Source of the DNA: Faecalimicrobium dakarense
GTDB taxonomy: Bacteria; Bacillota; Clostridia; Peptostreptococcales; Peptostreptococcaceae
Reading direction: 5' to 3'
NCBI RefSeq assembly: GCF_000499525.1
Contig: NZ_HG529318.1
Location: 1-47,024, forward strand
DNA: 47,024 bases
Shown here: one piece after another, positions 24,505 to 32,136 of the stretch
Numbering within the stretch: position 1 is the stretch's first letter
How the letters are laid out: every line of letters begins with the position of its first letter
The notes under the pieces: generated by a model
Databases searched by the model: none
The model's input: the letters and a program-made list of their open reading frames with translations, nothing else
What the model was told of the DNA's origin: nothing
Translations under genes and position numbers: made by a program

Positions 24505-24588
24505 TACGTATTTACATAAAATTAATGCCCTTCCAATCCATTTATTTGGATTGTAAGGGCTTTTTACTTAATATATCTTAATCAATTC
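24505..24588 (+). repeat. Array repeat R8 (flipped apex)
   Basis: TTTACATAAAATTAATGCCC, hairpin with AATCCATTTATTTGGATT apex (24524-24565), then CTTTTTACTTAATATATCTT. Left box weak, right box diverged. Serves as terminator for the radical SAM operon. Confidence 0.8.
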
Positions 24589-24973
24589 TATATTTGCCTA
24601 TTTCAGTCTTTCCATCTTTTTCGTAAACTGGAATTATTCTAGGACCTTCTTTTTCTCTCTTTTCCATATAAGCAAGTGCTTCTTCAGGGTTATTAGGTTG
24701 GTTTGCTTCATCGTACAAATCAGCCTTTCTTACATACCCTTCTACATCATTTAAACCTACAACTTCCATTAAATCTGGCTCTTCCCATTCACCATTTCCC
24801 TTATCAATATAAGTTCCATAAGTTTCGCCATTATTATTAGTTTCAAAATACCCCCTAATTGTATCAATTGTCTTAGATATTTTGTTATTATCAGCTGAAC
24901 TGATAGTAAATATCCCGCACCCTACTATTAAAATAGATATGGATAGTCCTACTGCATATAATTTTAACTTCAT
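24578..24973 (-). CDS. Secreted or lipid-anchored hypothetical protein
   Basis: 131 residues. The N-terminus MKLKLYAVGLSISILIVGCG is a signal peptide with LIVGC as a possible lipobox. The mature part is acidic and soluble (GEWEEPDLMEVVGLNDVEGY, EEALAYMEKREKEGPRIIPV) and ends GKTEIGKYRID. No family recognised; IPVYEKDGKTEIGKY resembles peptidase-inhibitor or BlaR1-associated small lipoproteins only loosely. GAGGGG ribosome site. A 23-aa open frame lies just upstream. Confidence 0.65.
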   Translation of the reverse strand: MKLKLYAVGLSISILIVGCGIFTISSADNNKISKTIDTIRGYFETNNNGETYGTYIDKGNGEWEEPDLMEVVGLNDVEGYVRKADLYDEANQPNNPEEALAYMEKREKEGPRIIPVYEKDGKTEIGKYRID

Positions 24974-24991
24974 TTAATTCCCCTCTTTAAA

Positions 24992-25063
24992 CTATTTATT
25001 TTCATACAATTGCTGTCTTTCTTCTAACTCTTCTTTTGGAATACCCATGTTTCTTTTTGTCAT
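24992..25063 (-). CDS. 23-aa peptide upstream of the lipoprotein
   Basis: ATG at 25061-25063 with an excellent GGAGGGG ribosome site 6 bases before it; the peptide is MTKRNMGIPKEELEERQQLY plus ENK, highly charged, with no signal. The lipoprotein starts 18 bases after its stop, so it may be a leader peptide or small regulator. Confidence rests on the ribosome site only. Confidence 0.4.
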   Translation of the reverse strand: MTKRNMGIPKEELEERQQLYENK

Positions 25064-25124
25064 AAATCCCCTCCTAAGGGTATTTTTAAATGTTATAATT
25101 TAAATTTAGGATAGATTTTAACTA

Positions 25125-25367
25125 CTAAATAAAGTAACAAGAAATTATAATAAGTAAGCCACTTGTTTTAGAAATAATATCTAGTATGGTACTATTTATG
25201 TTTCTATTTATTATACTTGTCCCTAAAAATAATATCCCCAGAATACATCTAATTAAATATCCCATTTCAATATTAATATTCATTACAAATGAATATAACA
25301 AAGAACATGCTACTAAGGCTAAAACTATATATTCCATATTTATCTGTATTTTTTTTAATATATTCAA
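25125..25367 (-). CDS. Small membrane protein, probable TTG start
   Basis: 80 residues from TTG 25365-25367 behind a run of G (GGGGGGG); an ATG ten codons in is an alternative. Two to three hydrophobic segments: IVLALVACSLLYSFVMN, IRCILGILFLGTSII and SGLLIIISCYFI. No family recognised. It stands alone on the minus strand with no operon partner. Confidence 0.55.
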   Translation of the reverse strand: MNILKKIQINMEYIVLALVACSLLYSFVMNINIEMGYLIRCILGILFLGTSIINRNINSTILDIISKTSGLLIIISCYFI

Positions 25368-25514
25368 ATATGCCCCCCCTTTTTACAGCATTAAATATTG
25401 CAAAAAAAAGTATATCATATTATAAGCATTATTTAAGTTCCATTTTTTAACAATAATCTATTTATGACTTTAATAAAAAAGGAGTATTAAGAATTAATGC
25501 TCCCTTAACTTAAA

Positions 25515-25604
25515 TTAATTCTCTTGTTTTTTTAGTGCTGTATATAGATGAGCAGTTCCTCCAGATGCTAATATTTGCCCTTTTAATCTTTTGTTATACT
25601 TCAT
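25515..25604 (-). CDS. 29-aa peptide
   Basis: ATG at 25602-25604 following AGGGGTG. It encodes MKYNKRLKGQILASGGTAHL followed by YTALKKQEN: basic, with a small-residue core (ASGGTAHLYTA). It lacks a signal peptide. The intergenic interval has no other coding sign. A regulatory or quorum-type peptide is possible but unproven. Confidence 0.4.
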   Translation of the reverse strand: MKYNKRLKGQILASGGTAHLYTALKKQEN

Positions 25605-25701
25605 CGATACACCCCTTATTATATACTTTTTCTTAAATATATAACGAATGTAATTTATTATTTTGTGACAAATTTATATTTTTGAAATATGTATTTATGA
25701 A

Positions 25702-26001
25702 CTAATCAAAAAATAAAAAAATATAAGAACAAATTATGATTAGTATAATAAGTAAATCGAATATTAATGAAGTTTTACTATATCTTTGATTTGTACTTCT
25801 TAGTTGCTTAATATCTTTTGTTAAAGAAACTAACATATAACTGGCTAATGATAATATGGCTAAACCAATTATAGAGTTATAAGTGGCTCTACCTACTATA
25901 CTACTAATATAAACTTTAATTTTTAGAAGAACTATTAAAAGTATAGCTATTACCCAACGATATTTCTTTAAAAAACTTTCTATTTTTTTCATCTCTCCCA
26001 T
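25702..26001 (-). CDS. Three-helix membrane protein
   Basis: About 99 residues from MGEMKKIESFLKKYRWVIAI. Three hydrophobic segments (WVIAILLIVLLKIKVYISSI; SIIGLAILSLASYMLVSL; LLIILIIICSYIFLFF) are separated by a basic linker (KDIKQLRSTNQRYSK). The frame extends upstream into repeat R9, where a TTG at 26085 would lie in the hairpin arm and is unlikely. A TTG at 26013 behind GAGAGGT is another candidate start. Function unknown. Confidence 0.6.
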   Translation of the reverse strand: MGEMKKIESFLKKYRWVIAILLIVLLKIKVYISSIVGRATYNSIIGLAILSLASYMLVSLTKDIKQLRSTNQRYSKTSLIFDLLIILIIICSYIFLFFD

Positions 26002-26054
26002 CTCACTGTTCAACTCAATCTCACTACCTCTCTTAGACGAAAAGTTACTCAATA

Positions 26055-26152
26055 AAATTATACATATAAAGTCCTTAAAACTCAAATAAATGGATTTTAA
26101 GGACTTTTTTACTACATCCCTTTAAATAACTTTTAGAGACTAGTTTATTTAC
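26055..26152 (+). repeat. Array repeat R9
   Basis: Hairpin AAAGTCCTTAAAACTC / GGATTTTAAGGACTTT (26069-26108), ACTACATCCCTTTAAATAAC, right box TTTTAGAGACTAGTTT. Left box absent. Apex in the common orientation. Confidence 0.8.
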
Positions 26153-26193
26153 AACTGAAATTAAGCTATATTTTTTAATAAAGGAGGTCTAAT

Positions 26194-26439
26194 ATGAATA
26201 TCAAATATAATAAAACTTTAATAATTATGTTAAGTATATTACTTCCAAGTTTATATTTATTTCTTTTAAATTTTAATAGTTCTATTACATTAGCAATCAT
26301 ACTATTTTTTATATCTTATGTAGGATTTAAAATACGTAAATCAAAGAATATTAATTTAAGTTTGATTATATTAGCAGCTCTGTTCGCTTTAGGAAATTCC
26401 TGCTTAGGGTTATATGAATTAAATTTAATTAGTATATAA
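26194..26439 (+). CDS. Small three-helix membrane protein
   Basis: 81 residues with a perfect AAAGGAGGT ribosome site. Segments: TLIIMLSILLPSLYLFLL, ITLAIILFFISYVGFKI (followed by RKSKN, cytoplasmic by the positive-inside rule) and LSLIILAALFALGNSCLGLY. No family recognised. It is alone between repeats R9 and R10 on the plus strand, a single-gene slot. Confidence 0.65.
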   Translation: MNIKYNKTLIIMLSILLPSLYLFLLNFNSSITLAIILFFISYVGFKIRKSKNINLSLIILAALFALGNSCLGLYELNLISI

Positions 26440-26530
26440 ATGAGACTACATTTAAAATAAAAGCTATGCCCTTAGTATCCAAATAAATGGATTCTAAGGG
26501 CATTTTTTTACTAGATATCTTTAAATGTAC
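26440..26530 (+). repeat. Array repeat R10
   Basis: Hairpin AATGCCC-type (ATGCCCTTAGTATCC / GGATTCTAAGGGCAT, 26466-26507), TTTTTTTACTAGATATCTTT. It lies between convergent genes. Apex in the common orientation. Confidence 0.85.
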
Positions 26531-26545
26531 TGTTACGTCACAATC

Positions 26546-26857
26546 TTATTGAATAAATTTGTGCCTTTTTTTGTTAATTACAATTACCTCTACAAAAATA
26601 AATATAAGGAATATACTCGCTACTGATATTGCTATCTCGAATGGTAATTCAAAAACAAATTTATCTAATGTAATAATTAACCCAAAAATAATTGAAATTA
26701 TCCCAGTTAAAAAATATGCTTTAGAAAATAAATCTATATATCTATCCTTATCTTTTACTCTTTCAGGGTTATCAAATGCATACTTTTTTATATTTTTAGT
26801 TTTACTCAATCGATTTCCTCTATCTATAAACCCAAGACCAAATAATATATTTATCAT
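26546..26857 (-). CDS. Two-helix membrane protein
   Basis: 103 residues with a GGGAGG ribosome site. The N-terminus MINILFGLGFIDRGNRLSKT and a charged region (NPERVKDKDRYIDLFSKAYF) precede two hydrophobic segments (FLTGIISIIFGLIITL; IAISVASIFLIFIFVEVIVI) and a basic end. The layout recalls DUF3784/DUF3899-like clostridial small membrane proteins, but I cannot name a family with confidence. Single-gene slot between R10 and R11. Confidence 0.6.
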   Translation of the reverse strand: MINILFGLGFIDRGNRLSKTKNIKKYAFDNPERVKDKDRYIDLFSKAYFLTGIISIIFGLIITLDKFVFELPFEIAISVASIFLIFIFVEVIVINKKRHKFIQ

Positions 26858-26929
26858 TTATTTTCCTCCCTTTTTATAAATAGTATTAATACTATTATAC
26901 CAGATTGGTTAAATAAAGATTTTAACAAC

Positions 26930-27074
26930 CCCTAAAATTTCTGTTTAGAAACTAGTTTATATATTCAATTAAAAATAAATGGATTCTAAGGCTATTTAAA
27001 CTATAACTTTTTAAATAAGCTTTTTGAGAATAGTATTTTTAAGAATGGCCAAGAAAACATCTATTTTAGTGGAC
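26930..27074 (+). repeat. Degenerate array repeat R11 plus module H
   Basis: Left box AAAATTTCTGTTTAGAAACTAGTT is intact. The left hairpin arm is lost (only AAATAAATGGATTCTAAGGC remains). A right-box remnant follows, then module H at 27047-27074 (core AAAACATCTATTTT). A TATTAT-like box further on leads into the next gene. Confidence 0.7.
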
Positions 27075-27179
27075 ATATGGTAAACTATAACTTATATTAT
27101 GATTAAATAGACAATTGTTGTAAATTACGAGTAGTTTATTAACATGTGCATAAAGAGAATACTAGCGGGAGAATTTATA

Positions 27180-27482
27180 ATGAATAAATATCAGAAGGTA
27201 CTGAACTCAGCAACAAAAGAAGTAGAATCGTATTATAAAATGTCAATCAAACTAAAATACAAAGATAAATGGTTAAAAGGTGGTACACCTATAAATCATC
27301 CTATTCATATATCTTATGATGAAGAATTTAATAAATATAGCTACACTACTATTAGAAGTTATTTAAAATTATCATATAGAGATATAAATAAGCTTAAAAG
27401 TATTAGAGATATAATAGCTACTAATAATAAAGAAATATATTATATACTTTTTAATGAGGATATTAAATATAATAATAGATAA
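27180..27482 (+). CDS. Hypothetical basic soluble protein
   Basis: 100 residues from ATG 27180 behind CGGGAGA; a start 36 bases earlier has no ribosome site. Lys/Tyr-rich: MNKYQKVLNSATKEVESYYK, YKDKWLKGGTPINHPIHISY, LKLSYRDINKLKSIRDIIAT. No membrane segment, signal or known motif. Preceded by R11 and module H, which probably supplies the promoter region. The IS1595 transposon begins 190 bases downstream. Confidence 0.6.
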   Translation: MNKYQKVLNSATKEVESYYKMSIKLKYKDKWLKGGTPINHPIHISYDEEFNKYSYTTIRSYLKLSYRDINKLKSIRDIIATNNKEIYYILFNEDIKYNNR

Positions 27483-27544
27483 TATCATTCTTATTTTGTT
27501 TTATTTTGAACTAAGAGAACATTAATGTGAGATACTTTTTTTAG

Positions 27545-27573
27545 TGTTCAAAAAACATACTATTTAGTTAACA
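27545..27573 (+). repeat. Diverged module H
   Basis: GTTCAAAAAACATACTATTT with GTTAACATAT, a degenerate H hairpin, left of the transposon insertion point. Confidence 0.4.
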
Positions 27574-27813
27574 TATTTACTTGCTCTATAACATATCTAA
27601 AAATATTTAAATCAATATCCAAACTGTACAAAAAATAAAAAATACCGTTTTGTGTACAATTTTTTATATTAGGCTATGTTTTAATATAGTGTTGATATTA
27701 GGAACAATTTTAATAACAAAAAAGTAGGGGTATATCGATTGATTGATACACTCCTACTTTTTTGTTAGCATTATATTAATATTGTTCACTAAATCTACTC
27801 TACAAATTGGAAT

Positions 27814-28635
27814 TTAGACTTCTATTTTACTGCCAGTAGACAAGTAAATAAGTCGTTCAGAAAGAACTTGCTTCATTTTGTAAAATGCTTTTTCTCCTGT
27901 GCAATGACAAGTGTAGTAACACGTAGAATTGTCATTTAATCTTTCTGCAATTTCCTGTATCAAAGCATTACTTTCTGTCCTTTTTGATATTGGATTATAC
28001 AAATGAAAACCTCCAACAACACAAGTTATTTTATTATTCACTATATGCTCTGCTTTGTTTTTAATGTTTATTATTCCTGCATGTGAACACCCTGCTATAA
28101 GTATCAACTTTTCATTTTCTAAAATAATTAAACTTTGTTCATGAGAGAAATCATCTATTGAAATGCTTTTTCCTGTTTTCGCAAATAAAGTATTATTTGA
28201 TGTAGAGATACATTCCCTCGTATCAACATCGGAGAATAAAATCAATTCATCATCTATCACCATTCTTTTTTTAGTTAGAACTACTTGCGGATGATTTTTT
28301 AATGAACTATCGATACCAACATCAATTTTAAGTCCAAGAAGTTTTGTGTAATGTTTATCAAAAGCATTATCTCTAATATAGACCTTTGCAGAATGATTAT
28401 TTTCTAAAAATAGTTTTAAAGGTCCTCCATGGTCTATATGACCATGAGATATTATAACTGTATCAATATCTGAAATATCAATCCCCATTTTCTTCGCATT
28501 TTCAAGAAATAATCCATTTTTACCTAAATCAAATAGTATTTTATGATTATTTGTCTCTATATAAAAGCATAAACCATGTTTATTTTTAAAATCTGATGAA
28601 ACAGATGTATTTTCAACTAGTGTTTTTAATATCAT
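27814..28635 (-). CDS. MBL-fold metallo-hydrolase, transposon passenger
   Basis: 273 residues. VIISHGHIDHGGPL is the HxHxDH metal motif; LIAGCSHAGIINI holds the next His, and CVVGGFHLYNP and YYTCHCTGEKAFYKM the later ones. It resembles the MBL subgroup annotated as 7,8-dihydropterin-6-methyl-4-aminobenzene-phosphate synthase-like (COG1237). It lies between the left end and the transposase on the same strand, and so travels with the element. Substrate unknown; not a clear antibiotic beta-lactamase. GGGGAG ribosome site. Confidence 0.88.
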   Translation of the reverse strand: MILKTLVENTSVSSDFKNKHGLCFYIETNNHKILFDLGKNGLFLENAKKMGIDISDIDTVIISHGHIDHGGPLKLFLENNHSAKVYIRDNAFDKHYTKLLGLKIDVGIDSSLKNHPQVVLTKKRMVIDDELILFSDVDTRECISTSNNTLFAKTGKSISIDDFSHEQSLIILENEKLILIAGCSHAGIINIKNKAEHIVNNKITCVVGGFHLYNPISKRTESNALIQEIAERLNDNSTCYYTCHCTGEKAFYKMKQVLSERLIYLSTGSKIEV

Positions 28636-28761
28636 GTAATTTTAAACTCCCCTACAAATTTCTATTTATCTATATGTTATCAGATGTATACCTACTTCGC
28701 ATTATATAACGATTGCGTACTTGCTTTTATTATAGCATCCTTTTAAGGCATTTATTATTAG

Positions 28762-29787
28762 TTACATAAACTGTGGCGTTCTTAATTTGAAATCCTTTAT
28801 CCTAGTGTAGGAGTATGCCGCATTACTTTGTACAACAAAATTCTTAGTTTTAATAGAATCTCTATCAGTTTCAAATATTCTTAGCCACTTAAACCATTGC
28901 ATATAGTTCGAGATATACTTACTTGCAACACCATTAAATCTACCCATCCATTTCTTTAAATTGCTGTGTAAACTATTAATGTGCTGAATATGGTAAATAC
29001 CTTCTTTATGTTTACCTGCCTTTATGCGTTTGTGGTCTAAATTAAAGTCTGTGGCAAATTTAATATATGATTTATGGCTATCTGTACATAATATAGAACT
29101 TTCTCCTATATTCCCTTTGTAAAGCCTCTCAAGTTCTTTATGAGTCATTCTGCCTTTACATAAAGGCTCTATTATTAAATTACCTTGTCTATCTAACGCC
29201 GTAGCCACACAAATTTGCTCCTTAGATATACCTCTTTTTTTAATCTCTTTACCTCTTTTACGAGATTTTCTTGGCATATTATCAGTTCTTGTACCTTTAA
29301 AACTTTCAGCAAAAAACACTTCATCTGCTTCTATTACCCCATCAACATGACCAGTACCTAAAAAAGAACTTATACAATCTAATATTTTATGTCTCCAAAA
29401 GAAACTTGTTGCTATGTTAATTCCTACTATTTTAGCCGACTTTCTTATTGATAACCCCATAATCATACATTTAGCATATTTAAGCCACTTCTCTAACGAT
29501 TTCTTGCTTCTATATGTTGCAGAGTTTGTAAAATCAGTAAAAGTCTTTCTACAATCTTTACAGATATATCTTTGCTTACTATTGTATTTACCATTTCTTG
29601 AGATTGATTCAGAACTACAATGAGGACATACTTTCCCCTTAGCAAATCTAAATTCTTTAACTTCTTCACATACTTGTCCTACTTTAGAGCCTAATACAAG
29701 AAATTCTTCCAAATAAGACAGTAATTCTTCTACTTGATTTAATGGTAATTTTTGTATATCTGTTAATATAGACTTCATACTTGGCAT
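28762..29787 (-). CDS. IS1595-family transposase
   Basis: 341 residues. The N-terminal zinc ribbon has CPHCSSESISRNGKYNSKQR and YICKDCRKTFTD. The HTH region is SIRKSAKIVGINIATSFFWR. The DDE domain has GVIEADEVFFAESF (first Asp), ILCTDSHKSYIKFA (second Asp), and the distinctive HIQHINSLHSNLKKWMGRFN with the final Asn/His typical of ISXO2-like DDE[N/H] enzymes. Full length for the family; starts at ATG after GGAGGGTG about 90 bases inside the right end. No internal stop, so the element is potentially active. Confidence 0.95.
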   Translation of the reverse strand: MPSMKSILTDIQKLPLNQVEELLSYLEEFLVLGSKVGQVCEEVKEFRFAKGKVCPHCSSESISRNGKYNSKQRYICKDCRKTFTDFTNSATYRSKKSLEKWLKYAKCMIMGLSIRKSAKIVGINIATSFFWRHKILDCISSFLGTGHVDGVIEADEVFFAESFKGTRTDNMPRKSRKRGKEIKKRGISKEQICVATALDRQGNLIIEPLCKGRMTHKELERLYKGNIGESSILCTDSHKSYIKFATDFNLDHKRIKAGKHKEGIYHIQHINSLHSNLKKWMGRFNGVASKYISNYMQWFKWLRIFETDRDSIKTKNFVVQSNAAYSYTRIKDFKLRTPQFM

Positions 29788-29875
29788 ACTACACCCTCCG
29801 AAACATTGATATATCTATATCATAATCTATATATTTGAAAATATCCATTTTCAACATTGATTTAAAACATAGCCT

Positions 29876-30025
29876 TATATTAAAATAACAAGTCTCAAAA
29901 TTTCACTTTAGGAACTAGTTATGTGTTTCGAATAAAGTTAATGCCCTTAAAATCCAAATAAATGGACTTTAAGGACATTTTTACTAGATATCTTTAAACA
30001 AGTTTTTAAGAACTAGTTAAAATTA
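29876..30025 (+). repeat. Array repeat R12 (full)
   Basis: TATATTAAAATAACAAGTCT, left box ATTTCACTTTAGGAACTAGTT, hairpin AATGCCCTTAAAATCC / GGACTTTAAGGACATT (29939-29980), right box TTTTAAGAACTAGTT. The left end adjoins the transposon target duplication. Confidence 0.9.
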
Positions 30026-30045
30026 TCTAAATTTATTATAAAATT

Positions 30046-30546
30046 CTAATTTGATAGTATTGTTGAAACTACTTGATCTAGGTCTAAATTAGTATTATCT
30101 AAAAAGTATTGATTGGGAATATTAGAAGTTTTAAACTCACTTCTAAGAACTTTTACTCTTTCTCCCATTTGACAGTCCACTTCTCTTAATTTATCTCTTT
30201 TTAAATTTGTAACTTCATCTGACCATAAAACAGCATAATGAACTTCATAACCTAAATCTAATATTGGTTTTGATATTTTTTTTGCATCATCCCAAAATAT
30301 AACCCAGTCGCTAATAACATTGTATCCTTGACTTAAAAAGTTTTTACTTAAATCTATAATGTTTTCTAATACTAAATCCTTAGCTCTTTGAGATTCCCAT
30401 GGCTTTTCATATCCAGAAACAGGCATATGACTTATTATATCACCACTTATGTAAGCACTCTTATTAAAATTACTTGCTAGAATATCAGCAGTTGTTGATT
30501 TACCAACACCAGCAGGTCCAGAAAGTATTATTATTTTGCCTTTCAA
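30046..30546 (-). CDS. P-loop kinase-like NTPase (AAA_33/shikimate kinase-like)
   Basis: 166 residues from a TTG behind GGGGGATG. Walker A LSGPAGVGKSTTADIL, then GDIISHMPVSGYEKP (substrate region), NVISDWVIFWDDAKK, AVLWSDEVTNLKRDK (lid Arg) and a short C-terminus. This resembles small-molecule kinases such as aminoglycoside or chloramphenicol phosphotransferase-like proteins and nucleoside kinases; substrate unknown. Alone in its slot between R12 and R13 on the minus strand. Confidence 0.8.
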   Translation of the reverse strand: MKGKIIILSGPAGVGKSTTADILASNFNKSAYISGDIISHMPVSGYEKPWESQRAKDLVLENIIDLSKNFLSQGYNVISDWVIFWDDAKKISKPILDLGYEVHYAVLWSDEVTNLKRDKLREVDCQMGERVKVLRSEFKTSNIPNQYFLDNTNLDLDQVVSTILSN

Positions 30547-30635
30547 TTATTACATCCCCCTTTTGTAACTATTCTATAGTTAATATTAGAGCATTAAATT
30601 AAAAAATAATACAGTTTTAGATAAATATATTTATT

Positions 30636-30772
30636 AACTAGTTCTAAAATTTCAGTTTAGGAACTAGTTTGTATTTAGAATAAAGTTAATGCTCTTGCAA
30701 TCCATTTATTTGGATTATAAGGACATTTTTACTAGATATCTTTAAATGTGTTTTTGAAGAGTAATTGTAATT
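30636..30772 (+). repeat. Array repeat R13 (full, flipped apex)
   Basis: Left box AAAATTTCAGTTTAGGAACTAG, hairpin AATGCTCTTGCAATCC / GGATTATAAGGACATT (30687-30727) with flipped ATTTATT loop, ACTAGATATCTTTAAATGTG, diverged right box. Confidence 0.88.
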
Positions 30773-30862
30773 TAAATAATTTCTCTATATTAATTAAAAA
30801 AATCATTTATTATTAAATTAATTTGCTATAATAAAAATATTATTTTATACTTAAGAAAGGAT

Positions 30863-31174
30863 TTGATTAATATTTTTCAATTTATTGCAATAATTACGGG
30901 TTTTATAAGTCTATTAAATTATTCACTTTGGACAAACAATAATCTTAGTTCAGCATTTAAGTTGTTAAGTGTAGGTGGACAAGGCTTATTATTATTAATC
31001 ACATTAATAATAACTGTGACTTACTCTGGAAAAAAACTAAAGCTTAATTATGAAAATCGATTTTATAAAGTTTTTACATTTAGATACTCAATCTTATTAA
31101 TTTCATCATTAGGAAATTTATGTATTTTTATTGTATTATTTCTAAATTTAATCGGTAAAATAAACAGATTATAA
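30863..31174 (+). CDS. Three-helix membrane protein, TTG start
   Basis: 103 residues. Hydrophobic segments at IFQFIAIITGFISLLNYSLW, LLLLITLIITVTYSG and YSILLISSLGNLCIFIVLFL, with a basic loop (KKLKLNYENRFYK) between. The only canonical start is TTG 30863, only 2 bases after AAGAAAGG, so the true start (perhaps a nearby ATT) is uncertain. No family recognised. Single-gene slot between R13 and R14. Confidence 0.6.
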   Translation: MINIFQFIAIITGFISLLNYSLWTNNNLSSAFKLLSVGGQGLLLLITLIITVTYSGKKLKLNYENRFYKVFTFRYSILLISSLGNLCIFIVLFLNLIGKINRL

Positions 31175-31205
31175 TAAATTTATAATATCCATCTCAAATA
31201 TCTAA

Positions 31206-31337
31206 TTTTAGATAATTAGTTTTTAAATTTCAGTTTGATATTTAGAATAAAATTAATGCCCTTAAAGTTCAAAAAAATGGATTCTAAGGGCATTTTTACT
31301 AGATATTTTTAAATGTGTTTTTAAAGATTAGTTTGCT
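31206..31337 (+). repeat. Array repeat R14
   Basis: Left box TTTTTAAATTTCAGTTTGATA shortened by loss of GGAACTAGTT, hairpin AATGCCCTTAAAGTTC / GGATTCTAAGGGCATT (31254-31294), right box. Confidence 0.87.
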
Positions 31338-31374
31338 ATAATTAACATATTAAATATTTAGGAGGATTAGAAGT

Positions 31375-31887
31375 ATGATAGTTTTAATTGCAGGTAGCTC
31401 ACATTCTGGAAAGACATTATTATCTCAAAAACTACTTGATAAGTATAAGTTTCCGTATATATCTATAGATCATTTAAAAATGGGACTTATAAGAAGTGGA
31501 AATACTGATTTAACCCCTGAAGATGATGATAAATTAACGGATTATCTTTGGCCTATTGTTAGAGAAATAGTAAAAACAGCTATTGAAAATAAACAAAATC
31601 TTATTGTCGAAGGGTGCTATATTCCATTTAATTGGAAGGAGAGCTTTGATAAAGACTACGCTAAACAAATAAAATATATTTGCCTTATAATGACTAAGAA
31701 ATATATAGAAGATAATTTTTCAGATATAAAAAATTATGCAAATACTATAGAAAAACGTTTAGATGATTCGAGTTGTATAAAAGAAGAGCTTATAAAAGAT
31801 AATAAGTTAAATCTTAATATGTGTAAAAAATATAATTGTGATTATGTTCTAATAGATGATAATTATAAATTTGAAGTAGTTCTATAA
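31375..31887 (+). CDS. P-loop kinase (2-phosphoglycerate kinase/adenylate kinase-like)
   Basis: 170 residues. Walker A IAGSSHSGKTLLSQKL, then FPYISIDHLKMGLIRSGNTD, DYLWPIVREIVKTAIE, NLIVEGCYIPFNW (Walker B-like strand) and a C-terminal strand YVLIDD. This is the zeta-toxin/2-phosphoglycerate-kinase-like arrangement of small kinases. Substrate unknown. GGAGGATTAG ribosome site. Single-gene slot between R14 and R15; a different subfamily from the kinase at 30046. Confidence 0.82.
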   Translation: MIVLIAGSSHSGKTLLSQKLLDKYKFPYISIDHLKMGLIRSGNTDLTPEDDDKLTDYLWPIVREIVKTAIENKQNLIVEGCYIPFNWKESFDKDYAKQIKYICLIMTKKYIEDNFSDIKNYANTIEKRLDDSSCIKEELIKDNKLNLNMCKKYNCDYVLIDDNYKFEVVL

Positions 31888-31890
31888 AAT

Positions 31891-32050
31891 TTTGTAACTA
31901 GTTATTAAGTTTAGGTTTTAGGAAGTCTAGCAAAAAATAAGATAGATTCGATTTTAAGTTATGTATTTGCAATAAAGTTAATGCCCTTAGAATCCAAATA
32001 AATGGATTTTAAGGGCATTTTTACTAGATATCTTTAAAGGTGTTTTTGTG
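31891..32050 (+). repeat. Array repeat R15 (expanded left part)
   Basis: Left box AACTAGTTATTAAGTTTAGG followed by about 40 extra bases (AAGATAGATTCGATTTTAAG), hairpin AATGCCCTTAGAATCC / GGATTTTAAGGGCATT (31980-32020), right box diverged. Confidence 0.87.
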
Positions 32051-32136
32051 GAAGAGTTAATGTGTTCACAACGAAATACGTGTAAACTTCAGAAAGGATA
32101 CTTCCAATTTTTATAAATATTTCGTCGTCCATCCCT

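Larger units (their letters stand above)
27672..29874 (-). mobile_element. IS1595-family transposon with passenger gene, 8-bp target duplication
   Basis: Ends are inverted repeats GGCTATGTTTTAA at 27672 and its complement ending at 29874, with about 28 bp of good matching. The flanks TTATATTA at 27664-27671 and 29875-29882 are identical, the 8-bp target duplication expected for IS1595. It contains a minus-strand transposase (28762-29787) and a metallo-beta-lactamase-fold passenger (27814-28635). A bidirectional hairpin lies just inside the left end (AAAAAAGTAGG at 27718, CCTACTTTTTT ending 27763). Rejoining the flanks rebuilds a sequence like 39895-39940, so it landed at the left edge of array repeat R12. 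Confidence 0.92.

Noticed and set aside
27814-28635. Antibiotic beta-lactamase on a transposon
   Set aside because: Motifs fit the COG1237-like MBL subgroup without a signal peptide, not secreted class B beta-lactamases.
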